Shown in pieces: positions 1 to 5,500 of a stretch of 6,203 nucleotides of DNA. Positions within the stretch are counted from its first letter, which is position 1, and every line of letters starts with the position of its first letter. Both the position numbers and the translations under genes were made by a program. The notes beneath the pieces are model-generated. The model worked only from the letters and a program-made list of their open reading frames with translations. It was not told the origin of the DNA and searched no databases. Origin of the DNA: Alistipes sp. (lineage in GTDB: Bacteria; Bacteroidota; Bacteroidia; Bacteroidales; Rikenellaceae). Location of the stretch: contig JAFNUH010000019.1 in NCBI GenBank assembly GCA_017384185.1, forward strand, positions 1-6,203, given 5' to 3'.

Positions 1-675
1 CTGCGCAATCATCATCGTAAGCAGAGCGTACGATGCGATGTTGAACGGCACTCCTAAGAAGGTGTCGGCACTACGCTGATAGAGCTGGCACGAGAGCTTA
101 CCCTCAGCCACATAGAATTGGAACAGCACGTGGCAGGGGGGCAGAGCCATATCCTCCACCTCGGCAACATTCCACGCCGAGACAATCATACGGCGTGAGT
201 TGGGGTTGCTCTTTATCGTATCTATAACCTGACGTATCTGATCAATAGCTCCTCCATCGGGGCGAGGCCAGCTGCGCCACTGATAACCATAGACGTGGTT
301 TAGGTCGCCATAGTTGTAATCGGCAACGGGTGAAGGCGTCTGCTGCTGTGCTGCAACCAGGAAATCCTCCTTCGAGATAGGCTCTATGCCCTGCGCCGAG
401 CAGAGCTCGCCATAGTAGCGGTAGGCATCGTTATCCCAGATATGTACTCCGTTGTCAACCAGGTATTTAATATTAGTATCACCTGCCAAGAACCACAACA
501 GCTCGTGGATAATACCCTTTAGGAATACACGCTTTGTGGTGAGCAGAGGAAATCCCTCGCTCAAATCAAAACGCATCTGGTGTCCAAATACGCTGCGTGT
601 GCCTGTGCCTGTGCGGTCGCCCTTGACAACGCCGTCCTGCTTTATTCGCTTAAGAAGGTCGTGATACTGTTTCAT
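1..675 (-). CDS. thyA: Thymidylate synthase ThyA (partial, C-terminus beyond window)
   Basis: Converts dUMP to dTMP in the cytoplasm, using 5,10-methylenetetrahydrofolate as carbon donor and reductant. Reading leftward from the ATG at 675-673 gives 225 residues with no stop before the window edge. Visible family motifs are DRTGTGT with the phosphate-binding Arg at residue 21, [10 protein letters not shown] (Arg161-Arg162), the catalytic Cys in PPCH (residue 181), QLYQRSAD, and [10 protein letters not shown] with Asn212. These sit 35 residues later than in E. coli ThyA (Cys146, Asn177). The shift comes from an insert at about residues 87-122, before GDLNHVYG, where the longer Lactobacillus-type enzymes also carry an insert. 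By comparison with E. coli about 74 residues are missing, including the last substrate-binding segment, so the full protein should be near 300 residues. It starts one base after the lpxH stop, so translational coupling is likely. A dihydrofolate reductase gene often follows thyA but would lie outside the window. Confidence 0.97.
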   Translation of the reverse strand, partial: MKQYHDLLKRIKQDGVVKGDRTGTGTRSVFGHQMRFDLSEGFPLLTTKRVFLKGIIHELLWFLAGDTNIKYLVDNGVHIWDNDAYRYYGELCSAQGIEPISKEDFLVAAQQQTPSPVADYNYGDLNHVYGYQWRSWPRPDGGAIDQIRQVIDTIKSNPNSRRMIVSAWNVAEVEDMALPPCHVLFQFYVAEGKLSCQLYQRSADTFLGVPFNIASYALLTMMIAQ

Positions 676-676
676 A

Positions 677-1414
677 TTAGAAAGTTTTAAGTGCAATATT
701 CCCTTCGTCATCCATCACGGCATAGGTTGCCTTCTCGCCCTCCCAGCAGCCGAGAAAGAGAACTCGCAGGTCGTCCTCCGTATGGTCATAGGGGTAGTGC
801 ATATGTCCGAAGAGAATATAGTCTGTTGAAGGATTCTCGCCCTTATAGTTACGGGCGTAGTCGATAAGGAAGTCGAGTGATTTTGGGGTGATATTATCCT
901 TGGCGTGCGACTTACGTGACGAGCCGCTCCACCACTGACCAAAGCGCAGAGCAAGGTCGGGGTGTACCAGCCACGAGAAGAGCACTCGAAGAGTCTTTGA
1001 ACGGAATCCCCAATTCATAAGTTGCAGCAGAGGCTTGCCCGAGATATTCATATTATCGCCGTGGGCGATGAAGATACTCTTGCCGCTAAGTTCAAAGAGT
1101 TGGGGTTGGCGGATAATCTCCACGCCACACTCACGCTCGAAGTAGTCACGTGCCCACATATCGTGGTTGCCGATGAAGAAGTAAATCTTCACGCCTCTAT
1201 CGCTCAGCTCAGCCAGCTTACCCAGCGTGCGTACAAAGCCTTTGGGGATGACCTTGCCATATTCAAACCAAAAGTCGAAGATGTCACCCACCAAAAATAT
1301 GGCGGTGGCATCTTCGGCTACGCTCTCTAACCACTTCACAAAACGCTCTTCGGCACGACGAGAGGCGTTCTCGTCGCCCCCACCGAGATGAACGTCCGAA
1401 GCGAAGTAGTACAT
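677..1414 (-). CDS. lpxH: UDP-2,3-diacylglucosamine diphosphatase, LpxH-type metallophosphoesterase
   Basis: Predicted to hydrolyse UDP-2,3-diacylglucosamine to lipid X and UMP, the fourth step of lipid A synthesis, at the inner face of the cytoplasmic membrane. The 245-residue protein is close to the usual LpxH length (about 240) and has the calcineurin-like metal-binding motifs in order: SDVHLG (Asp7, His9), GDIFDFW (Asp44), GNHDMW (Asn83, His84), AHGD (His118) and GHMHYP (His204, His206). The insert between the last two motifs, about residues 125-170, is rich in hydrophobic and basic residues, as in the lipid-binding cap of LpxH. E. coli LpxH has GNRD where this protein has GNHD; as I recall, GNHD is normal in Bacteroidota members annotated as LpxH. 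The ATG at 1414 is 9 bases after the lipoprotein stop, and the TAA is 1 base before thyA. A different phosphoesterase substrate cannot be excluded from sequence alone. Confidence 0.87.
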   Translation of the reverse strand: MYYFASDVHLGGGDENASRRAEERFVKWLESVAEDATAIFLVGDIFDFWFEYGKVIPKGFVRTLGKLAELSDRGVKIYFFIGNHDMWARDYFERECGVEIIRQPQLFELSGKSIFIAHGDNMNISGKPLLQLMNWGFRSKTLRVLFSWLVHPDLALRFGQWWSGSSRKSHAKDNITPKSLDFLIDYARNYKGENPSTDYILFGHMHYPYDHTEDDLRVLFLGCWEGEKATYAVMDDEGNIALKTF

Positions 1415-1423
1415 TATATTACA

Positions 1424-2572
1424 TTAGATATTTTTCTTAATTGCCTGTTCGAGCTTATCGCCCATCAAGTCCTTACCCAAGATATTGCCATCACGGCTGA
1501 TAAGGTAGTTTGAGGGGAGTGCTCGTACGTTGTATGCACCTACTACGGGTGAAGCCTGACCCTGGAGGTCACAAACTGTAACCCAAGGCAACTCCTGCTC
1601 CTGTACGGTGTTAATCCACAAAGCCTTAGAGGTGTCGATAGCCACCTGGAAAATCTCCAAGCCCTGGTCGTGGTACTTCTCGTAAACACGCTTCAGGTCG
1701 GCATTGAAAGAGTTGCTGTTACCAACCTCTGCTGACCAGAAGTGCAACAAGATGAGCTTGCCCTCGTATGTTGAGAGGCTGTGCTCCTTGCCGTACATAT
1801 CGGGCATTGTGATTTCGGGGAAGTTGGTTGTCTTAACCTGCGAGAGGAGGCTAATCTGAGCATCCATACGTGCTATCTGGCTACGCAACAAGGGCAAGTA
1901 CAAGCTCTCGGGATAGCTCTCGGCGATAGCCTCGGCTACGGTGCGATAGTAAATCACGTCGCTGTTGCCATTGAAGAGGTTTGCATCGCCCGGCAGACGC
2001 TGGTAGAGCGCATAAACGGCAGCGATGCGGCTCTTATTCTCGATGATAAAGCGCAACTGCTTCTGCTTAATGTCATTCTTAAGCTTGGTATATTTCACTG
2101 CAAGCTCCTGACGCTCAGCGTCGCTGAGGTCATCAGCTGTGAGCTTCGACATAATCTCGTTCAACGAAATTACGCTCTCCACGTAGCTGTGGTTGAAATC
2201 GTAGAGAATCTCCGACTCCTCAGAACCCTCCACCGTGTAGTTGCGCAAGGCGTTGCCAGCCGAGCTTACCGTAACGTTGTCGCCGCCCTGCAAAAGCAGA
2301 GGAATGCGGTTACCGTCATAGACGATGTGGTAGAGTGAGGGTGTTGAGCTCACCTTGTCGAGCTTGAGCATAAAGTTACCATCCTCGCTCAGCTTGATAG
2401 AGTCAATGATTCGCTGGTCGAGCATTGATGCCTGCTCCAAATATACCATATCAGCCTCGGCGCCAACAAATCGACCCGAGATTTTAACCTTCGTAGATTG
2501 GCACGAACTTAATGCCATAAGTAGCGCTGCGGCTACCAAAATAAGTTTGTTCATTCCCACAATGTGTTTCAT
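1424..2572 (-). CDS. DUF4369/TlpA-like thioredoxin-fold lipoprotein lacking the CxxC
   Basis: Exported lipoprotein of 382 residues. A short hydrophobic signal peptide ends in the lipobox ALSSC, with Cys24 as the acylated residue. Next come a beta-rich DUF4369-like domain (about residues 28-125), a helical linker (about 126-245), and an AhpC/TSA thioredoxin-like domain (about 250-380). The fold is recognisable from FPEITMPDMYGKE, LLHFW, the cis-proline loop ALPSNYLI (Pro353) and DGNILG. Where active relatives have WCxxC, this protein reads EVGNS, so both cysteines are lost (Val283, Ser286). The only other cysteine is Cys334. It is therefore unlikely to act as a thiol-disulfide oxidoreductase; a binding or structural role in the periplasm is an inference. 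A second ATG at 2554 (Met7) gives a textbook 17-residue lipoprotein signal peptide and fits the nearby promoter better, so the true start may be there. It lies between the DUF4290 gene and lpxH. Confidence 0.9.
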   Translation of the reverse strand: MKHIVGMNKLILVAAALLMALSSCQSTKVKISGRFVGAEADMVYLEQASMLDQRIIDSIKLSEDGNFMLKLDKVSSTPSLYHIVYDGNRIPLLLQGGDNVTVSSAGNALRNYTVEGSEESEILYDFNHSYVESVISLNEIMSKLTADDLSDAERQELAVKYTKLKNDIKQKQLRFIIENKSRIAAVYALYQRLPGDANLFNGNSDVIYYRTVAEAIAESYPESLYLPLLRSQIARMDAQISLLSQVKTTNFPEITMPDMYGKEHSLSTYEGKLILLHFWSAEVGNSNSFNADLKRVYEKYHDQGLEIFQVAIDTSKALWINTVQEQELPWVTVCDLQGQASPVVGAYNVRALPSNYLISRDGNILGKDLMGDKLEQAIKKNI

Positions 2573-2580
2573 ACAAAGTA

Positions 2581-2613
2581 CAAATATAACACTATTTTTG
2601 GAAATATCGCAAA
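2581..2613 (-). promoter_or_regulatory. Bacteroidetes-type promoter upstream of the lipoprotein gene
   Basis: On the minus strand, TTTG (2613-2610) is followed after 21 bases by TATATTTG (2588-2581). This is an exact match to the Bacteroidetes sigma-ABfr -7 element TAnnTTTG with its -33 TTTG at an accepted spacing. It lies between the DUF4290 stop codon and the lipoprotein start and would let lipoprotein-lpxH-thyA be transcribed apart from the DUF4290 gene. The expected transcription start is near 2575, almost on the first ATG (2572). That favours the second ATG (2554), which would have a leader of about 20 bases. Prediction by consensus only. Confidence 0.6.
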
Positions 2614-2614
2614 T

Positions 2615-3334
2615 TTACTTCTGCGAATTGTATCGAGAAGCTGCATCTGCTCCGTTTTTACGTATTCCGTTGTTGTTTTTACCCTTAGTATTGTTGTATT
2701 GCTTTGCGCTCGAATTTTTCATATGACCCTTCTGCTGAGTGCGCTGTGGACCCTTTTGGGGACGTGCCGAAAGGTGGTGTTTGTAGTCACTTCGGAGGTT
2801 GTTCAAGGCAATTTCATCCAATTCGATACCACCGCCAGACATCTGCCTTATATCTTTTATGATTACCTCGTTGTTGGGGTGCTCCTGGTTGTATTCGAAG
2901 CTCTTTGTGCGCATATATCGGGCAAGCGAATCGACAGCAGCGGTCGTTGCCTCGGAGTTGCCAACCTCGCCCAGCTTTCGTAACATACGTGCTACGTATT
3001 TGCCGTAGTGCTTATATGCGATGCGCCCCTGCGAGTACTCCATCTTACGTGGTGAGACCATCAAATCCTCACGTGTGGGGCGTGCGTATGGAGAATCTAC
3101 ATCTAATTGAAAATCAGACATAATGAAGAGGTGGTCCCACAATTTGTGAGTAAAGTCTGCCGTGTCACGCAGCAGCGGTTGCAGATTGCCCATCACGGCA
3201 ATTACTACTCGTGCCTGACGGTTGCGCTCCTCACGGTCCTCAATCTCCATTAGCTGGTCCACCATCTCGTGGATGTGACGTCCGTACTCAGGTAAAAAGA
3301 GTCGGCGGCGTGTGTAGTTGTAATTCTTTTTCAT
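2615..3334 (-). CDS. DUF4290 domain-containing protein
   Basis: A 239-residue cytoplasmic protein with no signal peptide or membrane segment. The first 185 residues match what I recall of the Bacteroidota-specific DUF4290 family: YNYTRRRLFLPEYGRHIHEM near the N-terminus, IEDREERNRQA at about 31-41, VMGNLQPLLRD at about 47-57, and HKLWDHLFIMSDFQLDVD at about 63-80. The molecular function of the family is unknown. From about residue 190 to the end the protein becomes a low-complexity tail rich in Asn, Gln, Lys, Arg and Ser, probably disordered and strongly basic, which could bind nucleic acid or another polyanion (inference). It is the first gene of the leftward cluster and is divergent from the sigma-54-type regulator. 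In other Bacteroidota, as I remember it, this gene often lies near murA, which is not present here. The ATG at 3334 is chosen because the conserved domain begins a few residues after it. Confidence 0.88.
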   Translation of the reverse strand: MKKNYNYTRRRLFLPEYGRHIHEMVDQLMEIEDREERNRQARVVIAVMGNLQPLLRDTADFTHKLWDHLFIMSDFQLDVDSPYARPTREDLMVSPRKMEYSQGRIAYKHYGKYVARMLRKLGEVGNSEATTAAVDSLARYMRTKSFEYNQEHPNNEVIIKDIRQMSGGGIELDEIALNNLRSDYKHHLSARPQKGPQRTQQKGHMKNSSAKQYNNTKGKNNNGIRKNGADAASRYNSQK

Positions 3335-3477
3335 AAAAACTCTCGGTTATTACCTGCTTGCACTCTCTCCTAAATGTCCCTTGGGGTTTGAATAGTGAAC
3401 TTTTCGGGTGCTGAGTATAAACCGTTTAGGAATTAAAAGTGAGTCTGTTTGCCATCGGCTGCCTTGTGGCTCGAAGA

Positions 3478-3507
3478 TTGGATTCGCCGATAAATAGACT
3501 ATCTTTG
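3478..3507 (+). promoter_or_regulatory. Bacteroidetes-type promoter for the AAA+ regulator gene
   Basis: TTG (3478-3480) is followed after 19 bases by TATCTTTG (3500-3507), an exact match to TAnnTTTG at normal spacing. Transcription would start near 3513, giving a leader of about 34 bases rich in A and T before the ATG at 3547, typical of Bacteroidota genes without a Shine-Dalgarno sequence. This placement also rules against the in-frame GTG at 3439, which lies upstream of the promoter. Confidence 0.65.
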
Positions 3508-3513
3508 GTAGTG

Positions 3514-3544
3514 CAAAGTAAGTGTAAAAATCTCAAAAATCAAA
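3514..3544 (-). promoter_or_regulatory. Possible minus-strand promoter for the DUF4290 gene
   Basis: On the minus strand, TTTG (3544-3541) is followed after 19 bases by TTACTTTG (3521-3514), one mismatch from TAnnTTTG. Transcription would start near 3508 and give a leader of about 170 bases before the DUF4290 ATG. It directly abuts the plus-strand promoter. No better match was found in the intergenic region on this strand, but one degenerate match could arise by chance. Confidence 0.28.
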
Positions 3545-3546
3545 AT

Positions 3547-4674
3547 ATGGCAAAGGTTTTAATACTCGAACAATCAAAAAGTATGCGAAACATTCTGCGT
3601 GAGCGCCTCGAATTTGAGGGCTTTGCCACTACGGTGGCTGAGTGCGACTCTCTTTCGCAGAGCGTGGTGGCACGGCGTGGCTATGATGCTATCCTTGCGG
3701 GCAGCGAGGCGGAGCGTGTCTCGGCGTTGGGAGTACCTTTTATAATAGTCACACCTACGGGCTCAATCGACGGAGCGGTGGAGGCGGTAAAGCAGGGTGC
3801 GGAGGATTATCTTACGGCTCCCGTCGATATGAATCGCCTGTTGGGGTCGTTGCGCCGTATCGTTGAGCGTGATGAGCAGCCGCAGGAGCCTCAGCCGCAA
3901 CGTCTGCGTCGCCGACAAGCCACAGATACGAGTCAGATTATAGGCTCATCACCCGCCATCGAGCACGTGCGTCAGCTTATCGAACGTGTAGCGCCCTCGG
4001 ATGCCCGAGTCTTGATTACGGGCGAGAATGGTACGGGAAAGGAGCTTGTCGCACGATGGTTGCACGAGAAGAGTGCCCGTGCAGGCGCTCCGTTTGTGGA
4101 GGTGAATTGTGCCGCTATACCCTCGGAGCTTATCGAGAGCGAGTTGTTTGGTCACGAACGAGGGGCATTCACCTCGGCAATTAAGCAGCGCAAGGGGAAA
4201 TTCGAGCAGGCAAACGGCGGCACGCTCTTTATGGATGAGATTGGCGATATGTCGCTCTCGGCGCAGGCGAAGGTGTTGCGAGCCTTGCAGGAGAGTAAAA
4301 TAAGCCGTGTGGGTAGCGACAAGGATGTCACGGTTGATGTGCGAGTTGTGGCGGCGACGAATAAAGATATTCTCGCAGAGATTGCACGTGGAAATTTTCG
4401 TGAGGATTTGTACCACCGCCTCAGCGTGATATTAATTAAGGTGCCACCCCTGCGTGAGCGTGCGGGCGATATTGCCGAGTTGGTAGAATACTTCGTGGCG
4501 CAGATTGCAGCCGAGCAGCACACCTCACCCAAGCGTGTGGATGCCGAGGCTATGCGGGCACTCTCGGCTATGCCGTGGAGTGGAAATATCCGTGAACTTA
4601 GGAATGTTGTCGAGCGACTGATGATTCTTAGCGGGGAGAGGGTCACGGCGGAGGATGTGAAACTCTACTGTTAA
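3547..4674 (+). CDS. Sigma-54-type AAA+ regulator with a degenerate receiver domain and no DNA-binding domain
   Basis: A 375-residue NtrC/NtrX-like protein predicted to use ATP to remodel sigma-54 RNA polymerase. Residues 1-108 form a receiver-like domain, 110-130 a Pro/Gln/Arg-rich linker, and 131-375 the AAA+ domain. The AAA+ part looks active: Walker A GENGTGKE (159-166, Lys165), the sigma-54 contact loop GAFTSA (206-211, Ser in place of the usual second Gly), Walker B TLFMDE (Asp230, Glu231), sensor I ATN (Asn272), arginine-finger region FREDLYHR (284-291) and sensor II WSGNIREL (Arg349). The receiver is degenerate: the acidic pair is Glu8-Gln9, the phospho-acceptor Asp is Gly52, the conserved Lys is Ala91, and the stretch after the acceptor is about 12 residues short. 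The protein ends at AEDVKLYC with no Fis-type helix-turn-helix. Start ATG 3547 is preferred because VLILEQ begins the first beta strand and the promoter lies just upstream. No partner histidine kinase gene is visible. Confidence 0.92.
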   Translation: MAKVLILEQSKSMRNILRERLEFEGFATTVAECDSLSQSVVARRGYDAILAGSEAERVSALGVPFIIVTPTGSIDGAVEAVKQGAEDYLTAPVDMNRLLGSLRRIVERDEQPQEPQPQRLRRRQATDTSQIIGSSPAIEHVRQLIERVAPSDARVLITGENGTGKELVARWLHEKSARAGAPFVEVNCAAIPSELIESELFGHERGAFTSAIKQRKGKFEQANGGTLFMDEIGDMSLSAQAKVLRALQESKISRVGSDKDVTVDVRVVAATNKDILAEIARGNFREDLYHRLSVILIKVPPLRERAGDIAELVEYFVAQIAAEQHTSPKRVDAEAMRALSAMPWSGNIRELRNVVERLMILSGERVTAEDVKLYC

Positions 4675-4677
4675 AAA

Positions 4678-4800
4678 AGAAACTGTCTAACAAGGCTCTT
4701 TTGGCATCTGGCTTGCTCTCGAAATGCTCATTTACGCTCGGTAAACTGCGCTTTCTCGCTCTGCGACCAGCTTCAAAATAGCTCTTGTTATACAATTTCT
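4678..4800. repeat. Long imperfect palindrome between convergent genes
   Basis: The arms 4678-4703 and 4774-4800 are inverted copies: about 23 of 26 positions pair, with three mismatches and one bulge. Outer pairing includes AGAAA, TGT, TAACAAG, GCT and TTTTG. Pairing resumes inside with CTGG (4708-4711) against CCAG (4767-4770), GAAA against TTTC (4721-4724 with 4752-4755), GC-CA against TG-GC, and a central hairpin TTTAC (4731-4735), loop GCTCG, GTAAA (4741-4745). The structure begins 3 bases after the regulator's stop codon. It could be a dispersed palindromic (REP- or MITE-like) element, or an RNA hairpin protecting the 3' end; copies elsewhere in the genome cannot be checked from the window. 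No coding sequence was recognised in it. Confidence 0.75.
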
Positions 4801-4810
4801 CAAAATAAGA

Positions 4811-4845
4811 GGGTGCTAACTTTACTTGTTAAGTACCCTTTTTTT
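4811..4845 (+). terminator. Rho-independent terminator of the AAA+ regulator gene
   Basis: The stem pairs GGGTGCT (4811-4817) with AGTACCC (4832-4838), including one G-T pair, then AAC (4818-4820) with GTT (4828-4830). There is one bulged A and a 7-base loop, and seven T follow (4839-4845). The T run reaches the last bases of the oppositely oriented HAD gene. On the other strand the same hairpin is followed by the weaker CTCTTATTTTG, so it may also work partly for the minus-strand genes. Confidence 0.85.
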
Positions 4846-5500
4846 ATTTATAAAGCATATTGCGAAGTTGCTCTACCGTGTCGGCTATCTGCTCAGCACC
4901 AGCCTCCTCAAGCTCTGTTCGTGAGCGGAAACCCCAGCTAACGCCAATGGAGTGTATAGCAGCATTTTGTGCCGTCTTGATATCTACGGCTGAGTCACCC
5001 ACCATATAGCAATTCTCTCGCTCCACGCCCGCCTTGTCGAGAATCAAATCGACCAAAGCGGTGTCGGGCTTGAGGGGTACGCCCTCACGATTACCACAAA
5101 TATCTACAAACTCCACGCTGGGGAAGAATTTTCTAATGAGCTTCTCCGTTCCTGCCTGAAACTTGTTTGATGCTACTGCCAACTTCGCCCCATCACGATA
5201 CAGGTCGTTAACCAACTCTACCATACCTGAATAAGGCACGGTGTGGGTGTCGATATTCTCAATATAAAAATCGACAAAATCCTTGCGGGCAGCCTTCACA
5301 TACTCCTCGGTGCGCAACTCCTCGGGCAGGGCACACTCGACAAGACGCAGGATGCCGTTGCCGACAAATGAGCAGTACTGTTCGTAGGTGTGTGTGGGCA
5401 GACCTCGCAACGTGAGCATATGGTCGCAACCTACTGCCAAATCACCAATGGTGTTGAGCAGTGTGCCGTCAAGGTCAAATATTATTAGTCTCTGTTTCAT
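4844..5500 (-). CDS. HAD-family hydrolase, phosphoglycolate phosphatase-like
   Basis: A 218-residue soluble haloacid dehalogenase phosphatase. All four catalytic motifs are present: FDLDGT (nucleophile Asp9, acid/base Asp11), ASN (Ser111), LKPD (Lys144) and GDSAVD (Asp169, Asp173). The segment at about residues 15-85 is a helical C1 cap, as in Gph/PgmB-type members. VGNG at 46-49 and the overall length fit the phosphoglycolate phosphatase-like subgroup, whose best-known job is removal of 2-phosphoglycolate formed in DNA repair. Substrates in this family are hard to predict, so a different small phosphorylated metabolite is possible and I give no gene symbol. The ATG at 5500 lies inside the 3' end of the antiporter gene (26-base overlap, different frame), which suggests translational coupling. 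The stop codon overlaps the terminator's T run. Confidence 0.9.
   Translation of the reverse strand: MKQRLIIFDLDGTLLNTIGDLAVGCDHMLTLRGLPTHTYEQYCSFVGNGILRLVECALPEELRTEEYVKAARKDFVDFYIENIDTHTVPYSGMVELVNDLYRDGAKLAVASNKFQAGTEKLIRKFFPSVEFVDICGNREGVPLKPDTALVDLILDKAGVERENCYMVGDSAVDIKTAQNAAIHSIGVSWGFRSRTELEEAGAEQIADTVEQLRNMLYK

Noticed and set aside
600..622. Short tandem-like GTGCCT repeat near the thyA start.
   Set aside because: It encodes the conserved DRTGTGT motif of ThyA and is explained by the protein sequence.
1022..1330. Open plus-strand frame of 102 codons opposite lpxH.
   Set aside because: It is an antisense shadow of a gene with complete catalytic motifs, and its product resembles no known protein family.
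1781..2338. Open plus-strand frame of 185 codons opposite the lipoprotein gene.
   Set aside because: It is a shadow frame: the minus strand carries a continuous lipoprotein with a signal peptide and a thioredoxin fold.
3368..3431. Inverted repeat TCCTAAA / TTTAGGA with a 50-base spacer in the divergent intergenic region.
   Set aside because: A 7-base match of this kind is expected about once by chance in a region of this size, and nothing else supports an operator.
3439..3546. In-frame GTG start that would add 36 residues to the AAA+ regulator.
   Set aside because: The added segment does not resemble a receiver N-terminus, it overlaps a strong promoter match at 3478-3507, and the ATG at 3547 begins exactly at the first beta strand.
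3949..4646. Two minus-strand frames (155 and 164 codons) opposite the AAA+ regulator.
   Set aside because: The plus-strand frame encodes all AAA+ motifs; the antisense products show no domain.
4678..4845. Possibility that the palindrome and terminator form a CRISPR unit or riboswitch.
   Set aside because: There is only one palindromic unit with no repeated spacing, and it lies downstream of genes on both sides, which does not fit either idea.
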